From contig JACKDL010000036.1 of NCBI GenBank assembly GCA_020633555.1, positions 1-53,707 of the forward strand: 53,707 bases of DNA, read 5' to 3'. Under the pieces are notes generated by a model that did no database searches, had not been told where the DNA came from, and saw only the letters and a list, made by a program, of their open reading frames with translations. Made by a program: the position numbers and the translations under genes. The stretch comes from Myxococcales bacterium (GTDB taxonomy: Bacteria > Myxococcota_A > Bradymonadia > UBA7976 > UBA1532). How positions within the stretch are numbered: the first letter of the stretch is position 1; each line of letters begins with the position of its first letter. This document shows, piece by piece, positions 18,445 to 27,027 of the stretch.

Positions 18445-18504
18445 ACCCCCTCGACGCCTCGCGCGTGCCCTGCCACCATGCCGCAGCAACGGAGGGGACA
18501 GGAC

Positions 18505-20010
18505 ATGATGCAGCGTCTGATGGTCGGGTGGCTCGCGGCCGCCTTGCTCAGCGTGCCCGCGGGTGCGCTGGCCTTCTGCGGGTTCTTCGTCAGCGGGGCC
18601 GACTCGGGCCTCTACAACGACGCCAGCCAGGTCGTGCTGATGCGCAAGGGCACCCGCACGGTCATGAGCATGTCGAACAACTACAAGGGTCCCACCGAGG
18701 ACTTCGCCATGGTGGTGCCCGTGCCGGTGGTGCTGCAGGAGGAGCAGGTCAAGACCCTGCCGCCCGGCGTGTTCGACAAGATCGACGCCCTCTCGGCCCC
18801 GCGGCTCGTGGAGTACTGGGAGAAGGACCCCTGCGCCCCCGACTACGCCGAGCGGCGGCGCCTGGGCAGCGCCAAGGGCGGGGCGAGGCCCTCGGCGGCG
18901 CCGAAGCGCAAGGCGGACGAGGACTACGGCGTCACCGTCGAGGCCCAGTTCACCGTGGGTGAGTACACCGTCGTCATCCTGAGCGCGAAGGAGGCCACCG
19001 GCCTCGACCAGTGGCTGCGCGACAACAAGTACCAGATCCCCGCGGGCGCGGACGCCGCGTTGGCCCCCTACATCCAGGAGGGCATGAAGTTCTTCGTGGC
19101 CAAGGTGGACATCGAGAAGGTCAAGCGCGACGCCGAGGGCACGGTGGTCTTGAGCCCGCTGCGCTTCGACTTCGAGAGCCCCGAGCTGCGGCTGCCCGTG
19201 CGGCTGGGCCTGCTGAACGCCAACGGCAAGCAGGACCTGATCGTCTACACGCTGCACCCCAGCAGCCGGTTCGAGGTGGCCAACTACCCGAACGTGTTCA
19301 TCCCCACGAACATCGAGGTGCTGGACGAGGTGCGCGAGCGGTTCGGCAGCTTCTACACCGCGCTGTTCGACAAGACCCTGGCCCTCAGCGACGGCAAGGC
19401 CATCGTCACCGAGTACTCGTGGCAGGCGGGCAAGTGCGATCCCTGCCCGGTGCCGCCCCTGCAGGACAGCGACCTGTTCACGCTGGGCGGTGACGTCCTC
19501 ATCGGCGGCGGCCGCGGCCCGGCCCAGCTCGCCGTGCCGGGGGCGCCCGGGCGGCCCCCGCGCCCCATGCGCCGCCGGCGCCCGAGCGGGCCCTTCTTCG
19601 GCAGCGGCTCGTCGTGGGTGCTCACCCGGCTGCACACCCGCTACAGCAAGGACACCCTGAGCGAGGACCTGGTGTTCAAGCCCGCGCCGCCGGTGGTGGG
19701 CGGCCGCGCCCGCTGGGACGGCACCAGCATGGAGAACCCCGGCGAGGTGAAGCGCGACGGGCAGAACAACTTCCAGGGGCGCTACATCATCCGCCACTAC
19801 TGGGAGGGCCCCGTGGCCTGCGACGACCCGCGCTGGGACCGCTGGGGCGGCCCGGGGGGCCAGGGCAAGCCGGGCAACAAGGCGAGCGCCGCCACCGGCC
19901 TGGGCAGCGCCAAGCGCACGCCCATCGCGCTCGAGAAGATCGTGCGCAGCAAGCTGGACAGCCATGGGCTGCCGGGGCTGCCCATCCCGGGCAAGGGGAA
20001 GCGCAAGTGA
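18505..20010 (+). CDS. DUF2330 family secreted protein, copy 1
   Basis: 501 residues. GGAGG 9 nt before ATG 18505 sets the start. Sec signal (MMQRLMVGWL...GALA) is cleaved just before FCGFFVSGADSGLYNDASQVVLMRKGTRT, the standard mature start of DUF2330 proteins, in which a Cys near the N-terminus and an MSNNYKGPTEDFAMVVPVPVVL block are conserved. A second Cys cluster (CDPCPVPPL) lies near residue 310. Family function is unknown; the proteins are secreted and common in myxobacteria and related groups. It is the first of three tandem copies and has a unique Lys/Arg/Pro-rich insert near 350 and another near 125. The stop overlaps the copy 2 start (GTGA). Confidence 0.93.
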   Translation: MMQRLMVGWLAAALLSVPAGALAFCGFFVSGADSGLYNDASQVVLMRKGTRTVMSMSNNYKGPTEDFAMVVPVPVVLQEEQVKTLPPGVFDKIDALSAPRLVEYWEKDPCAPDYAERRRLGSAKGGARPSAAPKRKADEDYGVTVEAQFTVGEYTVVILSAKEATGLDQWLRDNKYQIPAGADAALAPYIQEGMKFFVAKVDIEKVKRDAEGTVVLSPLRFDFESPELRLPVRLGLLNANGKQDLIVYTLHPSSRFEVANYPNVFIPTNIEVLDEVRERFGSFYTALFDKTLALSDGKAIVTEYSWQAGKCDPCPVPPLQDSDLFTLGGDVLIGGGRGPAQLAVPGAPGRPPRPMRRRRPSGPFFGSGSSWVLTRLHTRYSKDTLSEDLVFKPAPPVVGGRARWDGTSMENPGEVKRDGQNNFQGRYIIRHYWEGPVACDDPRWDRWGGPGGQGKPGNKASAATGLGSAKRTPIALEKIVRSKLDSHGLPGLPIPGKGKRK

Positions 20011-21473
20011 AGGCTCCTGTGAGGTTGCTGGGGGCCCTGCTGGCCCTGGCCGCGCCCCTGCCGGCGCTGGCCTTCTGCGGGTTCTTCGTCAGCGGGGCCG
20101 ACTCGGGCCTCTACAACGACGCCAGCCAGGTCGTGCTGATGCGCAAGGGCACCCGCACGGTCATGAGCATGTCGAACAACTACAAGGGCCCCACCGAGGA
20201 CTTCGCCATGGTGGTGCCCGTGCCGGTGGTGCTCCAGAAGGCGCAGGTGAAGACCCTGCCGGCCGATGTGTTCGACAAGATCGACGCCCTGTCGGCCCCG
20301 CGGCTGGTGGAGTATTGGGAGCGCGACCCCTGCCAGCCCCCCATGCCCCAGAAGAGCATGGCGGTGCCGGGGATGGTCCTGCGCTCGGCGGGCGGCGGCG
20401 GCATGGCCGACAAGGACTTCGGGGTGAAGGTCGAGGCCCGCTTCTCGGTGGGCGAGTACACCATCGTCATCTTGAGCGCCAAGGAGGCCACCGGGCTCGA
20501 CCGCTGGCTGCGGGCGAACCAATACAAGATCCCCGCGGGCGCGGACGCCGCGCTGGCCCCCTACATCCAGGAGGGCATGAAGTTCTTCGTGGCCAAGGTG
20601 GACATCGAGAAGGTCAAGCGCGACGCCGAGGGCACGGTGGTCTTGAGCCCGCTGCGGTTCGACTTCGAGAGCCCCGATCTGCGGCTGCCCGTGCGCCTGG
20701 GTCTGTTGAACGCCAACGGCAAGCAGGACTTGATCGTCTACACCCTGCACCCGAGCAGCCGGTTCGAGGTGGCCAACTACCCGAACGTGTTCATCCCCAC
20801 GAACATCGAGGTGCTGGACGAGGTGCGCGAGCGGTTCGGCAGCTTCTACACCGCGCTGTTCGACAAGACCCTGGCCCTCAGCGACGGCAAGGCCATCGTC
20901 ACCGAGTATTCCTGGCAGGCCGGGAGCTGTGATCCGTGCCCCGTGCCGCCCCTGCAGGACAACGACCTGTTCACCCTGGGGGGCGACGTGTTGATCGGCG
21001 GGTCGCGCCTGAGTGACAAGGCCCTGCAGCCGCAGCCGCGGCCGAGCGGCCCCTTCTTCGGCAGCGGCTCGTCGTGGGTGCTCACCCGCATGCACACCCG
21101 CTACAGCAAGGACACCCTGAGCGAGGATCTGGTGTTCAAGCCCGCCGAGCCCGTGGTGGGCGGTCGCGCCCGGTGGGACGGCACCAGCATGGAGAACCCG
21201 GGCGAGGTGAAGCCCGACGGCCAGAACAACTTCCAGGGGCGCTACATCATCCGCCACTACTGGGAGGGGCCCGTGGCCTGCGACAACCCGCAGTGGGACA
21301 TCTGGGGCGGCCCCGACGGCGAGTCGTCGACGGGCAAGAAGGCCAGCGCCGCCACCGGCCTGGGCAGCGCCAAGCGCACGCCCATGGCGCTCGAGAAGAT
21401 CGTCCGTAGCAAGCTGGACAGCCACGGGCTGCCGGGTCTGCCCAAGCCGGGGCAGGGGGAGAGGAAGCAGTGA
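20007..21473 (+). CDS. DUF2330 family secreted protein, copy 2
   Basis: 488 residues from GTG 20007, overlapping the copy 1 stop. Sec signal VKAPVRLLGALLALAAPLPALA, then the same FCGFFVSGADSG start. Nearly identical to copy 1 over long stretches: 125 bases at 20064-20188 match 18565-18689 exactly, and 155 bases at 20754-20908 match 19261-19415 exactly, synonymous positions included. Differences concentrate in the 20330-20410 and 21000-21040 linkers and the C-terminus. Possible roles are the same as for copy 1: likely a periplasmic or surface protein of unknown function. Confidence 0.93.
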   Translation: MKAPVRLLGALLALAAPLPALAFCGFFVSGADSGLYNDASQVVLMRKGTRTVMSMSNNYKGPTEDFAMVVPVPVVLQKAQVKTLPADVFDKIDALSAPRLVEYWERDPCQPPMPQKSMAVPGMVLRSAGGGGMADKDFGVKVEARFSVGEYTIVILSAKEATGLDRWLRANQYKIPAGADAALAPYIQEGMKFFVAKVDIEKVKRDAEGTVVLSPLRFDFESPDLRLPVRLGLLNANGKQDLIVYTLHPSSRFEVANYPNVFIPTNIEVLDEVRERFGSFYTALFDKTLALSDGKAIVTEYSWQAGSCDPCPVPPLQDNDLFTLGGDVLIGGSRLSDKALQPQPRPSGPFFGSGSSWVLTRMHTRYSKDTLSEDLVFKPAEPVVGGRARWDGTSMENPGEVKPDGQNNFQGRYIIRHYWEGPVACDNPQWDIWGGPDGESSTGKKASAATGLGSAKRTPMALEKIVRSKLDSHGLPGLPKPGQGERKQ

Positions 21474-22912
21474 TGTTGCGCCGTCTGATGACACTTGCGC
21501 TGGCCGCGGCGCCCGCGCCCGCGCTGGCCTTCTGTGGCTTCTTCGTCAGTGGGGCCGACTCGGGGCTCTACAACGACGCCAGCCAGGTCGTGCTGATGCG
21601 CAAGGGCACCCGCACGGTCATGAGCATGTCGAACAACTACAAGGGCCCCACCGAGGACTTCGCCATGGTGGTGCCCGTGCCGGTGGTCCTGCAGGAGAAG
21701 CAGGTGAAGACCCTGCCGGCCGATGTGTTCAGCCGGGTGGATCAGCTCAGCGCCCCGCGCCTGGTGGAGTACTGGGAGCAGGACCCCTGCTGGCAGCCGC
21801 CGCCCGCCGCGCGCTACATGAAGGGCGCCGCCGTGGAGGACACCTTCGTGGAGTCCGAGTCGGGCGGCGCGCCAGATCTGGGGGTGCGCATCGAGGCGAA
21901 GTTCGCCGTAGGCGAGTACCAGATCCTCATCTTGAGCGCCAAAGAGGCCACCGGCCTCGACACCTGGCTGCGGCAGAACAAGTACAGGATCCCCGCCGGG
22001 GCGAGCGAGGCGCTGGCGCCCTACATCCAGCAGGGCATGAAGTTCTTCGTGGCCAAGGTGGACATCGAGAAGGTCAAGCGCGACAAGGCGGGCACGGTGG
22101 TGCTGAGCCCGCTGCGCTTTGACTTCGAAGACGCCCAGCTCCGGTTGCCCGTGCGCCTGGGCTTGCTCAACGCCCAGGGCAAGCAGGACCTGCTCATCTA
22201 CACCCTGCACCCCGACAGCCGCTTCGAGGCCGCCAACTACAAGAACGTGTTCATCCCCAGCAACGTCGAGGTGCTCGACGAGGTGCGCCACCGCTTCGGC
22301 AGCTTCTACGTGCAGCTCTTCGACGCCGCGCTCGAGAAGGCGGGCGGCAAGGCCCTGGTCACCGAGTACGCCTGGCAGACCGACTCGTGTGATCCCTGCC
22401 CGGTGCCGCCCCTGACCCCTGCCGATCTGTACACCTTGGGCGGCGATGTGTTCGGCGAGGGGAGCGCCAGCGATGACGGCGAGCCGCGGGTGGCCGGCCA
22501 GCCCTACTTCGGGCCCGCCAGCTCGTGGGTGCTGACCCGCCTGCACACCCGCTACAGCAAGGACACCCTCAGCGAAGACATCGTGTTCACGCCGGCGAAG
22601 CCGGTGCGGGGCGGGCGCGCGCTGGGCTACGGCAAGAGCGACGAGCAGCCCGGGGCCGTCGAGATGGCCAGCAGCAACAACTTCCAGGGGCGCTACATCA
22701 TCCGCCACTACTGGGAGGGCGAGGTGGCCTGCGACAACCCCGAGTGGGGCCGCTGGGGTGGGCCGCCCGACGGAGGCGATCGCACCCAGGCCGCCACCGA
22801 GCTGGCCAGCGCGCCCCGCGGCCAGGTGGCCCTGGACGGCGTGGTCACCAGCGCGCTGCCGCAGCTTGGCCTGAAGGGCAAGCCGGCGCCCAAGCGGCCC
22901 AAGCAGAAGTAG
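21473..22912 (+). CDS. DUF2330 family secreted protein, copy 3
   Basis: 479 residues. ATG 21473 shares a base with the copy 2 stop (TGATG); GAGAGG lies about 10 nt upstream. An in-frame GTG one codon earlier is an alternative. Signal MLRRLMTLALAAAPAPALA, then FCGFFVSGADSG. More diverged than copies 1 and 2 in the middle, but the first third (about 21568-21690) again matches copy 2 almost base for base. It keeps the CDPCPVPPL motif and the C-terminal IIRHYWEG block. The stop is followed, in the same frame two codons later, by the multiheme cytochrome start. Confidence 0.93.
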   Translation: MLRRLMTLALAAAPAPALAFCGFFVSGADSGLYNDASQVVLMRKGTRTVMSMSNNYKGPTEDFAMVVPVPVVLQEKQVKTLPADVFSRVDQLSAPRLVEYWEQDPCWQPPPAARYMKGAAVEDTFVESESGGAPDLGVRIEAKFAVGEYQILILSAKEATGLDTWLRQNKYRIPAGASEALAPYIQQGMKFFVAKVDIEKVKRDKAGTVVLSPLRFDFEDAQLRLPVRLGLLNAQGKQDLLIYTLHPDSRFEAANYKNVFIPSNVEVLDEVRHRFGSFYVQLFDAALEKAGGKALVTEYAWQTDSCDPCPVPPLTPADLYTLGGDVFGEGSASDDGEPRVAGQPYFGPASSWVLTRLHTRYSKDTLSEDIVFTPAKPVRGGRALGYGKSDEQPGAVEMASSNNFQGRYIIRHYWEGEVACDNPEWGRWGGPPDGGDRTQAATELASAPRGQVALDGVVTSALPQLGLKGKPAPKRPKQK

Positions 22913-22918
22913 CCGTCG

Positions 22919-24757
22919 TTGCTCGCCCTGCTGCTGGTGGTCCTGGCGGCGCCCACCGCGCCCTTCAACCTGGCCGACGCGGCGCCGTGCGCCCGCTGCC
23001 ACCCCGCCGTGGTGGCCCAGTGGCAGGCCAGCACCCACGCCCACAGCAGCCTGGACAACCCCTGGTATCTGGGGGCGCTCAAGCGCTTCGACGCCGAGCG
23101 GCCGGGCCAGCTCGAGTTCTGCGGGAAGTGCCATGATCCCGCGCTGATCCGGGCGGGCGCCCTGCGCACCGACGCCACCGGGCCGGCGGCCCGCGCGGGC
23201 ATCGGCTGCAGCCTGTGTCACTCGCTGACCGAGGCGCCCGTCACGGGCAACGGCGAGTACTCCCTGACCGACACACCGCACCCGGTGCGCGGGCCCGCCC
23301 ACGGGGAGCGGGCCCTGCCCGCGGGGCTGCGCAGCGCCACCCGTTGCGCCACCTGCCACGAGGTGCGTCTGACCGAGGCGGTGACCCGCGCTCACTGGCA
23401 GCGGGGTCAGAGCGACTGGTTCGACTGGTACGACGGCCCGTGGGCGGGCCGGGGTGTGGACGTGGTGCTGCGGCCCGAGGACGGCGTGCGGGTGTGTGTG
23501 GACTGCCACATGCCGAAGGTGGCCGTCGGCCGCAAGGAGCGCGCCCGCGACGCTCAGGGCCAGGTGCGCGATCACCGCTTCCTTGGCAGCCACGTGGCGC
23601 TGGCGACTTTGCGCGGCGACGGGGCCACCGCCGACGCGCTGCGGGCGCGGCTGGACGGCGTGATCGCCCTGGATCTGGCCACGGCCCGGCCGGGCTTCGT
23701 GGACGTGGTGCTGCGCAACGTGGGCGTGGGTCACGCCTTCCCGGGTGCCACCCAAGACGCCAAGCAGGTGTGGCTGGAGCTGACGGCCTGGGATGCGGCC
23801 GGTGACGAGGTGGCGGCCCGGGGACACCTGGATGAGGGCGGGCGCCTGCCCGCCGACGCCTGGCGGATCGGCGCCCGGCCGGTGGACGACCAGGGCTACC
23901 CCGTGCCCGCCCGGGCGGCCTGGACCCAGCGGGCGGTGGTGGGGGACACCCGTCTGCGGCCCGGCGTGCCCCAGGTGGCGCGGTTCGCGGTGCCCCCGCA
24001 GGCCGTGAAGGTGCAGGTGCGCCTGCGCCTGCGGCGGGTGGGCCCCGACGACGCGGCGCTGCTCTGCGCCGCCGACGCGCCCAAGGGCTGCCGCGAGGTG
24101 CCCGTCACCGATGTGGCCGTGGCCGAGGCAGCCTGGGCCGGGGATCGGGTGCCCGGCGAGCGGGCCTGGCGGGCCCTGCTGGCCCACGGCCTGGGCCTGA
24201 CCTTCGGGCTGCCCGATCACGTGGCCGAGGGCGGCGCGCTCGTCGAGGCGGCGGCGGCCAAGGCCCCGGTGGGCGCCCGCGAGATCCCGCTGGCCCGGGC
24301 CCGCTTCGCGGCGGTGCAGGGGCGCACCGACGACGTAGTGGCCCTGCTGGCCAACGTGGACGATCCCCGCGCCCGCTGGCTCGAGGCCAACGCCCTGGCG
24401 CGGGCCTTCCGCCACCCCGCGGGGCGCGCGGCCGCCGAGCGGCTGGTGCAGGGGGCGCCCGATGACCGCCGCGCCCTGGCCTTGCTGGCGCGCATGCGGG
24501 GACTGACCGGTGACCACGCCGGCGCGCTGGCGGCGGCGGACCGCCTGCTGGCCATCGATCCCCAGCATGACGGCGGCTTGTACCAGCGCTACCTGGCGCT
24601 GCGGGCCCTGAAGCGCCCTGCAGGCCAGGTGGCGGACGCCGAGGACGTGTGGCTGCGCCACCGCCGCCATGACGAGCTGGATCGCGCCCTGCGCGACGGC
24701 TACCGCCGCGTGCGGCCGGGCGATCGGGCCATGGACACCCCCGTGGGGCCCGACTGA
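22919..24757 (+). CDS. Pentaheme c-type cytochrome with C-terminal helical repeats
   Basis: 612 residues. Five CXXCH sites: CARCH (24-28), CGKCH (68-72), CSLCH (97-101), CATCH (143-147), CVDCH (193-197). All lie in the first 200 residues, in an arrangement like cytochrome c554 / multiheme nitrite-reductase-type electron carriers. A middle domain (about 225-400) is beta-rich and the last 200 residues are TPR-like. Start: TTG 22919, two codons after the TAG of the third DUF2330 gene and in the same frame, with no ribosome site. The signal is short and lacks basic residues, so the start, or secretion by the usual route, is doubtful. An alternative is that the cytochrome is sometimes made as a read-through extension of DUF2330 copy 3. 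Confidence 0.88.
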   Translation: MLALLLVVLAAPTAPFNLADAAPCARCHPAVVAQWQASTHAHSSLDNPWYLGALKRFDAERPGQLEFCGKCHDPALIRAGALRTDATGPAARAGIGCSLCHSLTEAPVTGNGEYSLTDTPHPVRGPAHGERALPAGLRSATRCATCHEVRLTEAVTRAHWQRGQSDWFDWYDGPWAGRGVDVVLRPEDGVRVCVDCHMPKVAVGRKERARDAQGQVRDHRFLGSHVALATLRGDGATADALRARLDGVIALDLATARPGFVDVVLRNVGVGHAFPGATQDAKQVWLELTAWDAAGDEVAARGHLDEGGRLPADAWRIGARPVDDQGYPVPARAAWTQRAVVGDTRLRPGVPQVARFAVPPQAVKVQVRLRLRRVGPDDAALLCAADAPKGCREVPVTDVAVAEAAWAGDRVPGERAWRALLAHGLGLTFGLPDHVAEGGALVEAAAAKAPVGAREIPLARARFAAVQGRTDDVVALLANVDDPRARWLEANALARAFRHPAGRAAAERLVQGAPDDRRALALLARMRGLTGDHAGALAAADRLLAIDPQHDGGLYQRYLALRALKRPAGQVADAEDVWLRHRRHDELDRALRDGYRRVRPGDRAMDTPVGPD

Positions 24758-24764
24758 CGGACGG

Positions 24765-25955
24765 TCAGCGGCAGTGGCGGTCCGCCACCTGGGCCCGCAG
24801 CGCGTTCAGCGGCACGTGGGGGCGGCCGTCGCCGGCCTCGGCCACCACGCGGCAGGCGGTGGTGAGGTCCTGGGCGGCCAGGGCCGCCTCGATGACCAGC
24901 AGGTAGGCGCGATCGGTCTTTCGCTCGGCCAGGTTGGCCAGGGCCAGCGACAGGGCGCGCCGGGGATCCTTGCCGGGCCCGGCGAAGAACTCGCTGCCGT
25001 GATCCGCAAAGGCCTTGGGGTACTTGCGCAGCAGCACCTCGTAGCGGGCCGCGCCCTGGGCGGCGAAGGCGGCCGCCTGTTCGGGCTCGGTGTCAGCGAG
25101 CAGCTCGGCGAGCAGGCCCGCCGGCTCGGGATCACCCCCGCCCACCACGGCGACCAGCAGCCCCAGGGCCCGGGCCTGCTCGCCCCGCTGGGCCAACATC
25201 TCGGCCAGGTGGACGTGGGCGCGCACATAGCCCGGCAGCCGGCGCACGGCCTCCTCGTACAGGGGCAGCGCCTTCTCGGGCTGGTCGGCGTGCTCGGCCC
25301 ACATCACGCCGCGCTGGAACGCCACCCACGCGACGGGGAACGGCGACACGTCGCGGTAAGCCTCCAGCGCGCGGAGGTACGCGGCGTCCGCGTCGTCGAA
25401 GGCCCCCGCCTCGGCCAGCGCCACCGCCAGATCGGCGTGGGTGGCGAAGCCGGGCGCCGCCTCGGCGCGGGCCCGGCGCGCCGCCACCACCGCCTGCAGA
25501 TCTTCGCCGAGGGCCAGCAGGACGCCGTCCACGGGCGCGCCCTCGGCCTCCAGCAGCGGCCGCGCGGCGCGGAACTCGTGAATCACGCCCAGGTAGCGCG
25601 CCCGCAGGGCGGGCGCGGTGCCCTCGGCCAGCGTGGCCAGGCGGTCGAAGTCGTCGTAGCTGCCGGCGAAGCTCGCGCGGCTGATCAGCGCCTCCATGAG
25701 CTGGCCGCGCAGGTCCACCCGATCGGGCTGGGCCGCCAGCCGCGCGCCGAGGCTGTCGATCTGGGCGCTCAGGTTCCGCAGGGCCACGCGGCCCTCGGTG
25801 GTCTGCCCTGAGAAGCCCAGCTCGACTGCGGGCCCGGCCGGGGCTTGGGAAGCGGGCCCCGCCGGCGCCGGGGTCGGCGTCGTCGGGGCGGTGTCGGCGC
25901 ACCCTCCGCTGCAGAGCGCGAGGGTCAGCCCGAGGGCGGCAGAGAGGGTGCGCAC
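24765..25955 (-). CDS. TPR lipoprotein
   Basis: 396 residues from GTG 25955, four bases after the stop of the upstream gene, with GGAG 7 nt before it. Lipoprotein signal MRTLSAALGLTLALCSGGC, then a Pro/Ala/Thr linker. The rest is helical with at least three TPR-like units (ADLAVALAEAGAFDDADAAYLRALEAY; GVMWAEHADQPEKALPLYEEAVRRLPG; AHVHLAEMLAQRGEQARALGLLVAVV). Lipid-anchored outside the cytoplasm, probably a protein-protein scaffold. It is last in a three-gene minus-strand unit with two DUF4331-like genes. Its stop is 7 nt from the stop of the convergent cytochrome gene. Confidence 0.85.
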   Translation of the reverse strand: MRTLSAALGLTLALCSGGCADTAPTTPTPAPAGPASQAPAGPAVELGFSGQTTEGRVALRNLSAQIDSLGARLAAQPDRVDLRGQLMEALISRASFAGSYDDFDRLATLAEGTAPALRARYLGVIHEFRAARPLLEAEGAPVDGVLLALGEDLQAVVAARRARAEAAPGFATHADLAVALAEAGAFDDADAAYLRALEAYRDVSPFPVAWVAFQRGVMWAEHADQPEKALPLYEEAVRRLPGYVRAHVHLAEMLAQRGEQARALGLLVAVVGGGDPEPAGLLAELLADTEPEQAAAFAAQGAARYEVLLRKYPKAFADHGSEFFAGPGKDPRRALSLALANLAERKTDRAYLLVIEAALAAQDLTTACRVVAEAGDGRPHVPLNALRAQVADRHCR

Positions 25956-25959
25956 GGCC

Positions 25960-26988
25960 TCACTCCGCCGCGTTGGGGGCGGCCAGGAACGGGAAGGCGT
26001 CCAGGAACGCGTTGTCGTTGGCGTCCACGCCGTCGCCCACGCCCGCCAGCGCGCCCGCCGCCAGCACCGAGTAGCTGCGGTCGATGACGTCGCCGGCCGG
26101 GATCCGGCCGCCGCAGCCGGCGGTGCCCGCCTCGAGCACGCTCACGACCTCGGCCTCGGCCCCCAGGTACTCGGGGCACGCGCCCCGGTCGCTGAAGATG
26201 TACAGCTGGTCGTCGGCCAGCACGCCCGCCAGGGCGTTGTACCGCCCGGCCCCGCCCGCCGCGTCGGCGAGGAGCTGGTTGCCACAGACCGTGTCGAGCG
26301 AGTCCAGGATGGCCAGGTTGGCGGCGATCTCGGCCGTGAAGCCGCCCCAGGCGTCGGGCCCGGCGGCGTTGTACCGGTCCTTCAGCATGCCGCGGGCGGC
26401 CGCGTCGCCGTTGAAGGTGCCGATGAGGGCGGTGGCGATGGCCGGGCGCCCGTTGCGGTCGATCTGCGCGCCCAGGGCGGGCGGGTTGCCGGCACCCAGG
26501 GGCTGGGGACCCACCGCGCCCTCGCAGCTCGCCGCGAAGTCGGCGCTGGCGGTGCTCACGGTCGGGATCACCTGCGCGCAGTTGCCGGCGAAGTTGTTCA
26601 CGATGGTGGCCAGGGCGACCATGTTCGCGCAGCTCTCCAGGCAGCCGGCGTACAGGCCATCGCGGCTCTCGCCCGGGTCGATCCCGGGGCAGTAGTCGTC
26701 TTGGGCCGCGCAGTCGGCGAGGGTGGTGCACGCGGTCATGCAGGGATCGGCCATGCCGCCGCCCTCGCCGCCCATGCCGCCGGCACCGCCCATGCCGCCG
26801 GCGCCGCCCATGCTGCCCGCGCCGCCGGCACCGCCGGCGCCACCTGCGCCGCCCATGCCGCCGGCCCCGCCCATGCCGCCCGCGCCGGGCATCATGTCGG
26901 CGGTGCCGCCCGTGGTGTCGTCGTCGTCACAGGCGCTCACGCCCATGGAGAGGCCCGCTGCCAGGGCCACAGTCATCCAGTTCTTCAT
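25960..26988 (-). CDS. Gly-rich-linker lipoprotein resembling the C-terminal part of DUF4331
   Basis: 342 residues. Lipoprotein signal MKNWMTVALAAGLSMGVSAC, an Asp run, then a striking Gly/Met/Ala linker (about 33-80, built on GGAGGMGG). A Cys-rich patch (DPCMTACTTLADCAAQ, GCLESCAN) follows. The core contains QIDRNGRPAIATALIG and a KDRYNAAGPDAW segment, which look like the second half of DUF4331 proteins. The upstream neighbour looks like the first half. Likely surface-exposed. The start of the left-edge lipoprotein (1-95) has the same Asp/Thr/Gly opening, so the group has at least two such proteins here. Confidence 0.82.
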   Translation of the reverse strand: MKNWMTVALAAGLSMGVSACDDDDTTGGTADMMPGAGGMGGAGGMGGAGGAGGAGGAGSMGGAGGMGGAGGMGGEGGGMADPCMTACTTLADCAAQDDYCPGIDPGESRDGLYAGCLESCANMVALATIVNNFAGNCAQVIPTVSTASADFAASCEGAVGPQPLGAGNPPALGAQIDRNGRPAIATALIGTFNGDAAARGMLKDRYNAAGPDAWGGFTAEIAANLAILDSLDTVCGNQLLADAAGGAGRYNALAGVLADDQLYIFSDRGACPEYLGAEAEVVSVLEAGTAGCGGRIPAGDVIDRSYSVLAAGALAGVGDGVDANDNAFLDAFPFLAAPNAAE

Positions 26989-27027
26989 CGTTGGGTCCTT
27001 CTCGGAAGCTGTTGGCTGAGGCTCGGA

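Noticed and set aside
16468..24670. Open frames of over 1100 codons on the minus strand opposite the DUF2330 genes and cytochrome
   Set aside because: They arise from high GC and strong third-position bias opposite clear signal-peptide and CXXCH proteins. Their own sequence is Gln/His/Gly-rich with no domain.
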